The notes under the pieces: generated by a model
Told to the model about the DNA's origin: nothing
The model's database searches: none
The model's input: the letters and a program-made list of their open reading frames with translations, nothing else
Shown: one piece after another, positions 51,531 through 60,876 of the stretch
Layout: every line of letters starts with the position of its first letter
How positions within the stretch are numbered: the first letter of the stretch is position 1
NCBI GenBank assembly: GCA_027484445.1
Contig: JAIXSY010000057.1
Coordinates: 1 to 64,000 of the forward strand
Source of the DNA: Verrucomicrobiaceae bacterium
GTDB lineage: Bacteria; Verrucomicrobiota; Verrucomicrobiia; Verrucomicrobiales; Verrucomicrobiaceae
Length of the DNA: 64,000 bases
Reading direction: 5' to 3'
Position numbers and translations under genes: made by a program

Positions 51531-52507
51531 GATCGCGCCCCTCCTCTCCACTGCCGCAGCAGTTCAAAAGCTCCCGAAGCTGTCGCCTGCGCCTCCAGCA
51601 CGCTGTTTGGATTGCCGTAGCGAGGCAGCGCCAGCAGTTCAGCGCCGGGCTTCCATCGGCCCGGCATCATCGTGAAAGCCGCCTCAAAGCCATGCTCAGT
51701 TAGCAAGGCCTGCGTTTCTGCCGTGAAATCATCCAGGCCACCATTTGGATAGGCGAACAGTCGCGGCATTTTCCCCAGCTCTTCGGCCATCCGGTCGCGG
51801 CAGGTGCGGATTTCCACCGCTTGCTGCTCAGCTCCACAGCGCGCCAGCACAGGGTGCGTGTGCGTGTGCCCACCAAAGTCCACCAGTCCGCTCGCCTGCA
51901 TTTCCCGCGCCTGAGTCCAGGTCATCGGCAGCATCACCTCCGACTCAGCCGGCAAGGGCTGTGCAGCCACGGCAGCGGCCACTTCCGCCCGCATCTCTAG
52001 GTCTGGCAGAGTCTTCAGACGAGACAAAGTGTCAGCTAACCTCTGGGGTGCAGTGCCACGAGCCTGGGCGACACGATCCATCTCCTGAAACCAGAGACGA
52101 TGCGAGCCATCCAGGAAACCTGTGGCCAAAAAAATCGTCGCGGGCAGGCGAAGCGACTTCAGCACCGGAAAGCCGAGGTGATAATTGGAAGCTAGACCAT
52201 CGTCAAAGGTGATCGCGACTGCTCCTGTAGGCAGGGCTTGCCCCGCCCGCAGCGCCGCTACCATTTCTACCAAAGGCATCACGCGGTAATGCTGCGCAAG
52301 ATGCTGACACACTGCACGAAAGACAGACACGGGCAGGTGCAGACTGCGGTCCAAAACACCCGCAGCAGGGCCAGCCGAGCACAGACCATGAAAGGTCAGC
52401 ACCACCCCCTGCCCAGCCAGGGCACGCAGCGCCAGGCTGGGCAGCCCGCAGGCGGCCAGCACGGCCGATTTGGCCGTTTGACGAAAGGTGGAGGAAAGGA
52501 AGGGCAA
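51527..52507 (-). CDS. polysaccharide deacetylase
   Basis: 326 residues; no ATG suits the N-terminus, so a TTG at 52507 is used, with low certainty. The NodB-homology domain is intact: VAITFDDGLASNYHLGFP, with the catalytic/metal Asp pair, VDFGGHTHTHPVLARC with the metal-binding His residues, and FAYPNGGLDD. Members remove N-acetyl groups from GlcNAc-containing polymers. First gene of polysaccharide operon 2, and together with the GNAT gene it suggests an acylation state that is modified on both sides of the membrane. Confidence 0.86.
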   Translation of the reverse strand: MPFLSSTFRQTAKSAVLAACGLPSLALRALAGQGVVLTFHGLCSAGPAAGVLDRSLHLPVSVFRAVCQHLAQHYRVMPLVEMVAALRAGQALPTGAVAITFDDGLASNYHLGFPVLKSLRLPATIFLATGFLDGSHRLWFQEMDRVAQARGTAPQRLADTLSRLKTLPDLEMRAEVAAAVAAQPLPAESEVMLPMTWTQAREMQASGLVDFGGHTHTHPVLARCGAEQQAVEIRTCRDRMAEELGKMPRLFAYPNGGLDDFTAETQALLTEHGFEAAFTMMPGRWKPGAELLALPRYGNPNSVLEAQATASGAFELLRQWRGGARS

Positions 52508-52755
52508 AGCTTTCTGTATAGAAATTGTAATAAATTATCAAATTTCAGCAAATCATCAAAGAAAACTTAACTTTCCTTCTAGCGAAGTTGCATCGCGAAT
52601 CTTTGGGAATCCGGGAACGGTCTTGTGGCACCTCTTCAGGAGCCGGGCTTTGCTTTGGACATGCCTGGAACTTCGTCATGCCCTCGCGCGCACAGTTTGC
52701 GCTTCACAGCAGGCGCAGCTAGCTAGCACCTGCGCGACTTTCCCCTTCCCCGCTC
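52508..52755 (-). promoter_or_regulatory. AT-rich region upstream of polysaccharide operon 2
   Basis: The 70 bases next to the deacetylase start (52508-52580) are strongly AT-rich compared with their surroundings. On the minus strand TTGATA and TATACA occur 15 bases apart, close to a sigma-70 promoter but with short spacing. No longer repeat or operator is obvious. The part nearer 52755 is GC-rich and leads into the plus-strand membrane-protein gene. Confidence 0.35.
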
Positions 52756-53142
52756 ATGAGCTTCTCGGACCCCAGCTTTCTCATCTCCTCCCGCCCGACA
52801 GATCAGGAACGGCAAGCCGCCAAAAGGGCCGAGGAGGAACGCCGCGAAGCGGCAGCCCGCGCCTATCGCCGGGCGAGCTGGGTCATCTCCCTGACCATGA
52901 TCTACCTAGCCCTGCCCCTGGGGTTCAATGCCTGGCACTGGCATGTCGTGGCTGGCGCAGGCCTGCTGGTGGTGGCGCTCGGCATCTTCATGGCAATGAA
53001 GGGAGCCCGGAACCACGCGCTGCTCAGCCTGCTGTTCGCGGCTGTCATTCTCCCTGGCTGGGTGAAAATCGCACCCACGGTGGTCAAAGTGGCGCGCGCC
53101 CAGATCGACGTCATCGTCCAGGAATGGAAACGGGTGCTCTGA
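52756..53142 (+). CDS. small integral membrane protein of unknown function
   Basis: 128 residues. A charged N-terminal region rich in Arg, Glu and Ala (DQERQAAKRAEEERREAAAR) is followed by two or three hydrophobic helices (WVISLTMIYLALPLGFNAW, VVAGAGLLVVALGIFMAM, LLSLLFAAVILPGW) and a short amphipathic tail. I recognise no family. It lies 97 bases upstream of the topoisomerase gene on the same strand. Confidence 0.65.
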   Translation: MSFSDPSFLISSRPTDQERQAAKRAEEERREAAARAYRRASWVISLTMIYLALPLGFNAWHWHVVAGAGLLVVALGIFMAMKGARNHALLSLLFAAVILPGWVKIAPTVVKVARAQIDVIVQEWKRVL

Positions 53143-53239
53143 CCCCTGCGGCGGTCCAGCGCCGCCTCCGGGCTTGACGGCAGGCCGGATACTGCGCACC
53201 TGAGCACTGCCTTTACTCCCTCTCTCACCCCGATTCACC

Positions 53240-55258
53240 GTGGCCAAGAAAGCATCCTCCAAGACTGAAGATACCTCCCCCATCCTCGCCGACAGCGCTC
53301 CGATCGTGGAGATGCCGGTGGATGTGCATTACAGCAACTGGTTCCTGGAATACGCCAGTTACGTCATTTTGGAACGCGCCGTGCCTCACATCCACGATGG
53401 CCTGAAGCCCGTCCAGCGCCGCATCTTGCACTCCATGGATGAGCTGGAAGATGGCCGCTACAACAAGGTGGCGAACGTGGTGGGCAACACGATGAAGTAC
53501 CACCCGCACGGGGATGCGAGCATCGGCGATGCGATGATCCAGCTGGGCCAGAAAGACCTGCTGATCGACACCCAGGGAAACTGGGGGAATACCCTGACAG
53601 GAGACAACGCCGCGGCCCCTCGTTACATTGAAGCTCGCCTGTCTAAGTTCGCGCTGGATGTCGTCTATTCGCCCAAAGTCACAGAGTGGGCCGCTAGCTA
53701 CGATGGTCGAAACAAAGAGCCCATCACCCTGCCCGTGAAGTTTCCGCTCCTGCTTGCGCAGGGAGTGGAAGGCATCGCCGTCGGCCTTTCCTGCCGCGTG
53801 CTGCCGCACAACTTCATCGAGCTCTGCGATGCCTGCATCGCCGCCTTGAGAGGCGAGGAAGTGAACCTAGTGCCTGACTTTGCCACCGGGGGCCTCATGG
53901 ATGCCACCGACTACAACGGTGGCCTGCGCGGTGGCCGCATTCGCGTGCGGGCAAAGATCGTCCCAGGAGAAAAGAAGAACACCCTGCGCGTGGTCCAGAT
54001 CCCCTTTGGCACCACCACCGGCGGGCTGATGGACAGCATCGTCGCCGCCAACGACAAAGGAAAGATCAAGATCACTCGGGTGGACGACAATACCGCCGAG
54101 AACGCCGACATCGTCATCCAGTTGCCGCCAGGAGCCGATCCCGACCAAACCATCCAGGCGCTTTATGCCTTCACGGACTGCGAGATCTCCATCGCTCCCA
54201 ACGCCGTCGTTATCCAAAACGACAAACCGCGCTTCATCACCGTCAACGAGCTGCTGAAGGAGAATGCCGAGCACGCTAAACAATTGCTGCGTCAAGAACT
54301 CGAGATCGTGCTGGGCGAGCTCGAAGAGCGTTGGCACTTCGCTAGCCTGGAAAAGATCTTCATCGAAAACCGCATCTACCGAAAGATCGAAGAGTGTGAG
54401 ACTTGGGAAGCCGTGCTCGAAGCCATCTGGAAAGGACTGAAGCCGCACATCAGCCAGCTGCGCCGTGAAGTCACCCAGGATGACGTCGTGCGCCTGACGG
54501 AGATCAAGATCAAGCGCATCTCCAAGTTCAACAGCTTCGAAGCCGACAACTACATCAAGGAGCTGGAGGACGACATCGAAGGCGTGCAGAAGAACCTGAA
54601 GCAGCTCACCCGCTTCGCCATTGCCCACTTTGAGCGGATCAAAAAAACCTACGGTCCTGGCAAGGAACGCCGCACCGTGATCACCACCTTTGACCGTGTC
54701 GCCGCAGCCGAGGTCATCTTGGCCAATGAAACGCTTTACCTGGATGCCAAGGAAGGCTTTGCCGGCACCGGCCTGAAGAAAGAAGGCGAGCCCCTGTGCA
54801 AATGCTCCACTTTGGACGACGTGATCTTCTTCACCCGAGACGGCACCATGACGGTGACCAAAGTCTCGCCGAAGTTCTTTGTCGGCAAAAACCCCGAATA
54901 CATCAATCTCTTCAAGAAGGATGAAGAGGCCGTTTACACCCTCATCTATCGGGATGGCAAAAACGGACCTGTCATGGCCAAGCGCTTCCGCGTGGGCGGC
55001 ATCACCCGAGACAAGCCGTATGCGCTCACCCGTGGCACTCCAGGCAGCATGGTGCTATTCTTCGCCCGACATGAAACGGAAGAGGCCAGCAATGCGCAAA
55101 ACCTGCTCGTGCATCTGAAGCCTGCGCTCTACTTGCGCAACACCTCACTCAAATTCCCCGTCGCCGCACTGGCCATCAAAGGCCGTGACAGCCTGGGGAA
55201 CATTGTGACGAAGCACGCGGTGGATCGTGTGGTAAACGAGCGCAAGACAGCGGAATGA
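53240..55258 (+). CDS. parC: DNA topoisomerase IV subunit A-like protein
   Basis: 672 residues from a GTG. Breakage-reunion subunit of a type IIA topoisomerase. The catalytic Tyr129 is in AAPRYIEARL, and DGLKPVQRRIL, KYHPHGDASIGDAM and LLIDTQGNWGN belong to the winged-helix and tower domains. The coiled-coil gate (VRLTEIKIKRISKFNSFEAD) and a C-terminal part with only a few beta-pinwheel-like blades follow. The short C-terminus, compared with E. coli ParC (752) and GyrA (875), favours topoisomerase IV over gyrase. parE is not in the window. It would decatenate daughter chromosomes. Confidence 0.87.
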   Translation: MAKKASSKTEDTSPILADSAPIVEMPVDVHYSNWFLEYASYVILERAVPHIHDGLKPVQRRILHSMDELEDGRYNKVANVVGNTMKYHPHGDASIGDAMIQLGQKDLLIDTQGNWGNTLTGDNAAAPRYIEARLSKFALDVVYSPKVTEWAASYDGRNKEPITLPVKFPLLLAQGVEGIAVGLSCRVLPHNFIELCDACIAALRGEEVNLVPDFATGGLMDATDYNGGLRGGRIRVRAKIVPGEKKNTLRVVQIPFGTTTGGLMDSIVAANDKGKIKITRVDDNTAENADIVIQLPPGADPDQTIQALYAFTDCEISIAPNAVVIQNDKPRFITVNELLKENAEHAKQLLRQELEIVLGELEERWHFASLEKIFIENRIYRKIEECETWEAVLEAIWKGLKPHISQLRREVTQDDVVRLTEIKIKRISKFNSFEADNYIKELEDDIEGVQKNLKQLTRFAIAHFERIKKTYGPGKERRTVITTFDRVAAAEVILANETLYLDAKEGFAGTGLKKEGEPLCKCSTLDDVIFFTRDGTMTVTKVSPKFFVGKNPEYINLFKKDEEAVYTLIYRDGKNGPVMAKRFRVGGITRDKPYALTRGTPGSMVLFFARHETEEASNAQNLLVHLKPALYLRNTSLKFPVAALAIKGRDSLGNIVTKHAVDRVVNERKTAE

Positions 55259-55268
55259 TCCCCTTCGC

Positions 55269-55301
55269 CAACAAGGGCCGACTTTGGGTCAGCCCTTGTT
55301 G
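55269..55301. terminator. inverted repeat between convergent parC-like and secretin genes
   Basis: CAACAAGGGC (55269-55278) and GCCCTTGTTG (55292-55301) form a perfect 10-bp stem, 10 bases after the parC-like stop. A short second inverted repeat (GCCTC/GAGGC) follows at 55308-55319. There is no T-run directly after the stem, so intrinsic termination is likely but not certain. It may act on both convergent transcripts. Confidence 0.55.
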
Positions 55302-55324
55302 CAAAGAGCCTCAAGAGGCAGCTT

Positions 55325-57991
55325 TTAGCGATTTGAACTGCCATCACGGCGGAACATGCGCTGGAAGAAATTGCCCTTCTTTGGGCCACTCTCTTCGGCC
55401 TCAGGTCCGACCCTGTCCGTGGAACGAACCGCCTGGGGGTTCACGTTTTGGGGGAACCGCTCGGCTGCATCTGCGCCGATCTGTGTGCGATAGTCTTCGT
55501 TGGCAGAGCTTCTCAGCATGTCCACGTCAGTTTTCACCACATGAGGCTGAATGAAGATGAGCAGCTCCCGACGCTCGCTCTGGTTGTTGTTGCGCTTGAA
55601 CAGATTCCCCACGCCAGGGATGCGGCTCAAGAATGGTGTGCCTGAAGTGCTGCGACGCTGCGCATCCGAAATCAACCCCCCCAGGACAATGGTGTTGCCA
55701 TCGCGCACATTCACGGAAGTCACCAGCTGTTCTGTCGCGATCACAGGCACCGTGTTTTGCGCGATGGTCGTCTCATCCACCACGGTGTCATTGACCTGGG
55801 CGATGGTGAGATTGACCTCTCCCTCATCATTGATCAGAGGCACGACCTCCAGCTTGAGCACCACATCACGGTACTCAATGGTGGTGGTGAAGGTGCCGAG
55901 GTTATTGTTGTTCAGATTCTGCACGGTCTGCGCAGGCACCGGAATGAGTGTGCCGGAGGTGATGACCGCCTTTTTGTTGTTCAGCGCGAACACTGAAGGG
56001 CGAGAGAGCACCTTGAAGCGGTCTGTCGTTTCTAAGGCTGAGACATAGACATCGAGTGCATCCCCCACTTGACCGTAAAGGTTTAGGCCAGTTCCACTGG
56101 CAATCGAGTTCAGGAGGTTCGTCCGCACGTCATTGACCTTGGTGCGCCCCGTGCTGAACTGTCCTGCGGTGAAGTTGTTGCCTGTTCCCGCACGATTGTT
56201 GATCGAGGAAACATAGTCGAACCCAAAGTCAAAACCATCGCCCAAGGTCAGCTGACCGATGACCGTCGCGAGATAAACCTGCGCAGGCTTGCGGTCGAGG
56301 CGGTCGAGCAGGCCATTGACCTTCTCGATCTCACTGCTGCGGCCAACGACAAGGATCGTGTTCGACATGGGATCGGCGACCACTCGGGTTTTGCCCACCA
56401 GAACGGAAACAGGCGCATTGTCCTCGGTGGGGCCTTGGATGAGATCCGCACGGCTGGCAGTGCCGGAGGCCGTCGCGGTTTCATCGGTAGTACCACTGCC
56501 TGCGGTGCTGAGGACCTGACCACCACGTGTGCCGGTGGTGCTGCGTCCGCCGAGGAGCTGACTGCTGCTGGAGGCAAGGGCCTGCTGGCGCTGCCCCTGG
56601 AGGCTGCCACCACCGGGCAGACTGGTCGTGCCACCCGTGGGCTCTGTCAGCAAATCGACGACGGCAGAAAGCACATCCACTGCCGCAGCATAGCGCAGCT
56701 TCCGCTCGTATGGGGCGTCCACTTTCAACGGCTTGTCGAACTCCGCGATCATGCTGGCGATGTAAGTGTAATCTGCCTGGGAGGCGACGACGAGGATCTG
56801 ATTGAGCCGAGTGTCAGCCACGACCTGTGCAGTGGTCGCGGGTTCGGAGGGTGAATTCGGAATGACCCACTGCCCGTTCACGTAGATGGGATTCACGCGC
56901 GGCGGTTCAGGGCGGTTGTTGCTGTTGTTGTCGCCTTCACGGCGCTCCTTGCCATCGCTGGCGGCATTGCCACGAATCGTATTCACGCCCTTGCTTTCCT
57001 TTTCCTGAGCCTGAGCCGTAAGCGTGGCCTGGATGATCTGCGCCACGGTGGCTGCATCCGCATGTTCTAGCGGAATGAACTTCGTCACCAGTGAAGCGGC
57101 GTTGGCCGGGAGGTCAATGGCCTCGCGAATGCTGATGAGCTGGCGGACGATGGTGCTGCTCTCCGTGATCAGCAGCCCTGGCGGGGTCAGCACGGGAGTG
57201 ATCCGGCCATACACATTCAGCCCGACATGACCGGAAAGCATGGTGGCGGCCTGCTCTGGGTCCAGATTGTCCAGCTTCATGAAGTAGGTCACGATGGTTT
57301 CGCCCTGCGGCAGATCCATGGGACTGGTGTAAAACTTCACGCCGTGAGAAAACTGCACGGCATTGGCGCTCTGGCTGCGGGCGGGCAAGATGCGGGCGCT
57401 TTTGCCATCAGGCTCCATGACGATGGCATAACCATTGGTGAGTAGCGTGGCCTCGATGAGCTTGATGGCCTCTGATTTTTCCACAGGCTTTGGTGTGGCG
57501 AGACTGACGGGTGCGCCTTCCAGAATCGCGGTATCTTTGATCAAAGTGATGCCGGTCAGGAACTCGTAGATGGCCAGCATGTCCATCACCGGGTTGTTCG
57601 GGAACTGGAGCACGATGCGGTCGCCCTCCAGACGAATCGTCTGGGCCAGGGCACTTGGGTCCACGCTGGCGGCAGTACCCATGCCAGGCGGGCCGCCAGG
57701 GCCACCTTCCCCACTGCCAAATCGACGGCGAAAACCGCCAGGGCCCCCAGGACCATTGAAGCCAGCCCCCCCCGGAGGTGGACCGGGCCGATCTGCCCCC
57801 GCAGGAGCGGCTGGAGTCGCCGCTGGACTGTCTGCATCAGCAGCCTCTGCCTTCGGTTTCTCAGGCGCAGGTGCAGCCACTGCTGCCGCTGCGGGGGGCG
57901 TGACCGGTGCGGCAGGTGGAGTGGCTTCTTGAGCGCTCGAGAAAGCACTCAAAGCCAAAGTGCCGAAAACAAAAAGTCGGGAGCTGGACAT
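55325..57991 (-). CDS. gspD: type II secretion secretin (GspD-like)
   Basis: 888 residues with a signal peptide (LFVFGTLALSAFSSAQE). An unusual low-complexity region rich in Ala, Pro and Gly (about 20-100) precedes the N0-N3 periplasmic domains (VMDMLAIYEFLTGITLIKDT; PLEHADAATVAQIIQATL; VADTRLNQILVVAS). A Ser/Gly/Thr-rich linker (about 455-500) leads to the secretin channel: VLSRPSVFALNNKKAVITSG, VVPLINDEGEVNLTIAQVND, the amphipathic gate segment ending FLSRIPGVGNLFKRN and a final LLIFIQPHVV. It forms the outer-membrane pore of a type II secretion-like apparatus. Last gene of a four-gene run. Confidence 0.92.
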   Translation of the reverse strand: MSSSRLFVFGTLALSAFSSAQEATPPAAPVTPPAAAAVAAPAPEKPKAEAADADSPAATPAAPAGADRPGPPPGGAGFNGPGGPGGFRRRFGSGEGGPGGPPGMGTAASVDPSALAQTIRLEGDRIVLQFPNNPVMDMLAIYEFLTGITLIKDTAILEGAPVSLATPKPVEKSEAIKLIEATLLTNGYAIVMEPDGKSARILPARSQSANAVQFSHGVKFYTSPMDLPQGETIVTYFMKLDNLDPEQAATMLSGHVGLNVYGRITPVLTPPGLLITESSTIVRQLISIREAIDLPANAASLVTKFIPLEHADAATVAQIIQATLTAQAQEKESKGVNTIRGNAASDGKERREGDNNSNNRPEPPRVNPIYVNGQWVIPNSPSEPATTAQVVADTRLNQILVVASQADYTYIASMIAEFDKPLKVDAPYERKLRYAAAVDVLSAVVDLLTEPTGGTTSLPGGGSLQGQRQQALASSSSQLLGGRSTTGTRGGQVLSTAGSGTTDETATASGTASRADLIQGPTEDNAPVSVLVGKTRVVADPMSNTILVVGRSSEIEKVNGLLDRLDRKPAQVYLATVIGQLTLGDGFDFGFDYVSSINNRAGTGNNFTAGQFSTGRTKVNDVRTNLLNSIASGTGLNLYGQVGDALDVYVSALETTDRFKVLSRPSVFALNNKKAVITSGTLIPVPAQTVQNLNNNNLGTFTTTIEYRDVVLKLEVVPLINDEGEVNLTIAQVNDTVVDETTIAQNTVPVIATEQLVTSVNVRDGNTIVLGGLISDAQRRSTSGTPFLSRIPGVGNLFKRNNNQSERRELLIFIQPHVVKTDVDMLRSSANEDYRTQIGADAAERFPQNVNPQAVRSTDRVGPEAEESGPKKGNFFQRMFRRDGSSNR

Positions 57992-58032
57992 GGAGAGAAA
58001 GGGATGAATCTGCGGTGAACTCTAGCTGCGGC

Positions 58033-58689
58033 CTACTTGCCGCCTTTGTCTTCTTTTTCGATGCGCTCGAACTCCTTGCGAATGATGTTTCGGCGCTCTT
58101 CGTCGGGGGCATTGCGGAATTTTTCGTCGCTGAACTTGCTGCGCATCATTTCGCGGAATTTGTCCTTGGCCTTGTCGGACAGGCCTTCATAGCGGCGGCG
58201 ATCCTCTTCACTGGCTCCCCTGCCCTCACGCCGGAAACCATCTCCGCCGGAGGAGCGATCGCCGCGGTCACGGTCTTTGTCCGACTTTTTGTCGCCTTTC
58301 ATGTCCTGCGGGCTCAGGTTGGCGTAGGAAAGCTTCACCGTCTCCCCCCCGATGGTAATGACTGCGCGGCTGCGACTGACATCCGGCGCTGGCAGTGCCT
58401 CGTTCAACACCCAGCCTTGGAAGTTTGGCTCCGTCGAGACCAGATGACTCTCCTTGGTCTCTTTGTTGAAAACAGTCGCGACCGGCTTTCCCGCGATGTA
58501 GGCGATGCCTGTCAAAACCAGATTGTCGGACATGTTCACCATCCGCGTGAAGGGCGATTGCGTGGTCACCTGAGCAACGCTGGCGGGATCAAAGGGCTGA
58601 GGCAGATCGGGATCAGGAGTGGGGGTGGGTGCAGATTCCGCCGCTAGGATCGCCAGCGGAACCAGGGAAAGCAGAGCAGCGAGTTTCAT
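58033..58689 (-). CDS. secretion-operon periplasmic protein of unknown function (GspC-like position)
   Basis: 218 residues with a signal peptide (MKLAALLSLVPLAILAAES). The central part (about 45-125) has short strands: MSDNLVLTGIAYIAGKPVATVF and SRAVITIGGETVKLSYANL, resembling GspC/PilP-type small beta domains that hold the secretin. The C-terminal 85 residues are extremely charged (KKSDKDRDRGDR; EEDRRRYEGLSDKAKDKF), predicted helical or disordered. I do not assign a family. Its place between gspM-like and gspD genes supports a linking role in the secretion complex. Confidence 0.6.
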   Translation of the reverse strand: MKLAALLSLVPLAILAAESAPTPTPDPDLPQPFDPASVAQVTTQSPFTRMVNMSDNLVLTGIAYIAGKPVATVFNKETKESHLVSTEPNFQGWVLNEALPAPDVSRSRAVITIGGETVKLSYANLSPQDMKGDKKSDKDRDRGDRSSGGDGFRREGRGASEEDRRRYEGLSDKAKDKFREMMRSKFSDEKFRNAPDEERRNIIRKEFERIEKEDKGGK

Positions 58690-58731
58690 CGGGGCAAAAG
58701 GTCGTTCAAAAATCTGGACTGTAGAAAACCA

Positions 58732-59286
58732 TCAGACGCCGGCCTCTGGTTTGAACCAGCGGGCTAAGGTCAGGTTGCAGATGACCTGCGGCGTCTTTTC
58801 ACGGGCACGAGTGTCGATCTCGATTTGCAGCTCTCGAACGGCTTGGAATTTCTCAGGCGATTGCAGCGTGGCTAACCAGCTGAGCACCGTGGCCTGATCC
58901 CCTCGCAGACGCACGGAGATCGTGACCTCGCGATAGGCTGGATTTGGCGTGCTGGCCAGCGGTGGCAGCGTGGGCTGCTCAGCGATGATGCCCCACTCCA
59001 AAGCTTCGTTTTGAATGTCCTCCAGCAACTGCCCCTGAGCACGCCCCAGACTGTCAGTGCCAGGCATTCGATCTGCCAGCCACAGACGGCGTTTTTCCCA
59101 AAAAGGCTGCTCTTTGGCCCAGCCATCGTTTTCTGCCTTTTGGCGCTGCAGAGACACGATCTTTTCCAGGGCTGCCTTGCGGCGATCCAGGAACTGCTTG
59201 GTCAAAATCATGCCAGTCATGACGACCAGCACCGCCACGCAGAGCAGGAGCAGGTTTTTTTCACGGGGGGTCAGCTTGGCGGCCAT
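58732..59286 (-). CDS. GspM/PilO-like secretion protein
   Basis: 184 residues. One N-terminal membrane helix (NLLLLCVAVLVVMTGMILTKQFL) is followed by a coiled coil (DRRKAALEKIVSLQRQKAEN) and a compact ferredoxin-like domain (AYREVTISVRLRGDQATVLSWL, then LQIEIDTRAREKTPQVICNLTLARW). This is the architecture of GspM and PilO. It should pair with the GspL-like protein encoded upstream in the inner-membrane platform. Confidence 0.78.
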   Translation of the reverse strand: MAAKLTPREKNLLLLCVAVLVVMTGMILTKQFLDRRKAALEKIVSLQRQKAENDGWAKEQPFWEKRRLWLADRMPGTDSLGRAQGQLLEDIQNEALEWGIIAEQPTLPPLASTPNPAYREVTISVRLRGDQATVLSWLATLQSPEKFQAVRELQIEIDTRAREKTPQVICNLTLARWFKPEAGV

Positions 59287-59306
59287 GGCAAGAAGAGAGC
59301 GAAAAA

Positions 59307-60530
59307 CTACGGCAGGGCTTTGCCCTCAGTGCGGAACTCTGCGGTGCTGCCTTTCACGTTCGGGCTAGGCTTCGACCACTGGTAGCGACTGAGGATGGAG
59401 TGCTTTTGCAGATCCTCCATGAACTGCACGGCAGTCTGGGCATCTCGGGCCTCGCCGCGGATCTCGAGGGTGTTGTCCTTGAGGGCAAAACGGCGCACGA
59501 CCAGACCGCTGGGCGGCATTAGCTTGGTGATCTCTGCCAGCAGATAGATGGGGTATCGACGCGGCTCAATCGCTGGCGATAGAGCCTTCCACCGCTCAGC
59601 GGTCTGGCGCACGCGCTGAGCAGGCCCGGCAGTCTGCTCGACGTCTGCCTGGAGCCTTGCGGCCTCGTTTTCCTGATAGCGCAGGTAGGCAAAGGCGAAA
59701 AACGCCAGTGACAGCAGCAGCAGTCCCCCCAGCACCCCGGCGCGAACGAGTCGGCTACGCCGGGCCGTGCTCTGCTGCACCTCGCGCACCACGGCTGGCA
59801 AGAGCCGTGGCCAGCCCTGCGTGTCGAGCTCCGTCTGCGGGGGCAAAGCAGCCACCTGCCTAGTCGGCATGTGGGTTAGGTTTTCCAACGACTGCACCAG
59901 ATGCGGCTGCCATTCCTGGCCGACGAGAACGATGGCCTGACAGGCACCTTCTCCCAGTTCGGCCTCCAGCGCCATGCGGGCCAGCAAGAGTTCCTGGGCC
60001 ATTTCCTCCAGCGCCATCGTCGAGGCGGGGGCTAGGATGTGGCTGTGGTAAAGACGACCGTGAGAGCTCGTGGCCAGGATTAGGCAACCCTGCTCCTCAG
60101 CCACCACGAGACAGCCGGCAGGCAGGCTGAGCAGACGCATCGCAGCAGTGTAATCAGTCGCCTGAGGCACCGCCAATCCGACGGGAAAAGGGTCGATCAG
60201 CACATCCACGCTAACCGTCGCGGTGGAGGCAGTCTGAGAAATGAGATGCCAGCGGAAATTGCGCTCAGCCCCCCCCACCAGCTTTAGACCACGCCGTTCG
60301 AGCTGAGTGATGAGGATCTGCTCCAGGATCTCGTGATCGGCATTCGGCAAAATCAAGCCGAGGGTACGGCAGGCGGTGGCAGGCAGCCCCAGGATCAAGG
60401 GACGCCCCTTGGGCACCTGCACCTCTGCAGGTTCATGCACCACCTCTCCAGGCCCCACTGACTTGGGTTTCCACAGCCGCCAAGTAGCATCCGGGGCAGG
60501 CAGCAGTAACGTGGAGGCAGCAAAAGACAT
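59307..60530 (-). CDS. GspL-like type II secretion platform protein
   Basis: 407 residues from the ATG at 60530 (MSFAASTLLLPAPDATWRLW); the longer open frame upstream lacks similarity. The N-terminal cytoplasmic actin-like region (ILGLPATACRTLGLILP, VDVLIDPFPVGLAVPQ, LVVAEEQGCLILATSSHG) resembles PilM/GspL. A single helix (VLGGLLLLSLAFFAFAYLRYQ) and a PilN/GspL-like periplasmic part (LTKLMPPSGLVV-like sequence and LEIRGEARDAQTAVQF) follow. GspL normally contacts the GspE ATPase, but gspE, gspF and pseudopilin genes are not here. Confidence 0.78.
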   Translation of the reverse strand: MSFAASTLLLPAPDATWRLWKPKSVGPGEVVHEPAEVQVPKGRPLILGLPATACRTLGLILPNADHEILEQILITQLERRGLKLVGGAERNFRWHLISQTASTATVSVDVLIDPFPVGLAVPQATDYTAAMRLLSLPAGCLVVAEEQGCLILATSSHGRLYHSHILAPASTMALEEMAQELLLARMALEAELGEGACQAIVLVGQEWQPHLVQSLENLTHMPTRQVAALPPQTELDTQGWPRLLPAVVREVQQSTARRSRLVRAGVLGGLLLLSLAFFAFAYLRYQENEAARLQADVEQTAGPAQRVRQTAERWKALSPAIEPRRYPIYLLAEITKLMPPSGLVVRRFALKDNTLEIRGEARDAQTAVQFMEDLQKHSILSRYQWSKPSPNVKGSTAEFRTEGKALP

Positions 60531-60876
60531 GCAAGGGGGGCAAGACGAGGGGGGAAAACGTGAGTGCTGGAACGCAGCGATCAGGGGGAAGTTGCGCAAA
60601 TTCACCGCGACCTCAGAAAAGAACGGGAGAACCCATCTGGGCTGAAGTTCTCTTGGACGCGCGCTGGCCTTTTAAGAGTGGATCAGACCGCTGGCACGAA
60701 CTTTTCTTGTGCCCAACCTTGCCCACCAGAGAGAAAAAGACTCTGCACCAAGCGGTGACCCTTGGCGAATTCCGCCGGGCAGGCTCCATCCGGCTGCTTT
60801 TGAGCGTTTGCTGCGCTGCATTCTCCGGCTATGTGCCGCACGCAGGCCGCCTGCCCTGGCACCTTTGCTTTCCCTC
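60531..60876. other. divergent intergenic region
   Basis: About 346 bases between the divergent gspL-like and glycosyltransferase genes. The glycosyltransferase frame is open upstream to 60709 but encodes an unrelated Pro/Arg-rich stretch and no ATG fits. No clear promoter, hairpin or repeat was found; it presumably holds the promoters for both directions. Confidence 0.4.

Noticed and set aside
53147..53166. GCGGCG/CGCCGC hairpin after the small membrane-protein gene
   Set aside because: Short GC palindrome without T-run and directly upstream of the parC-like gene; not convincing as a terminator.
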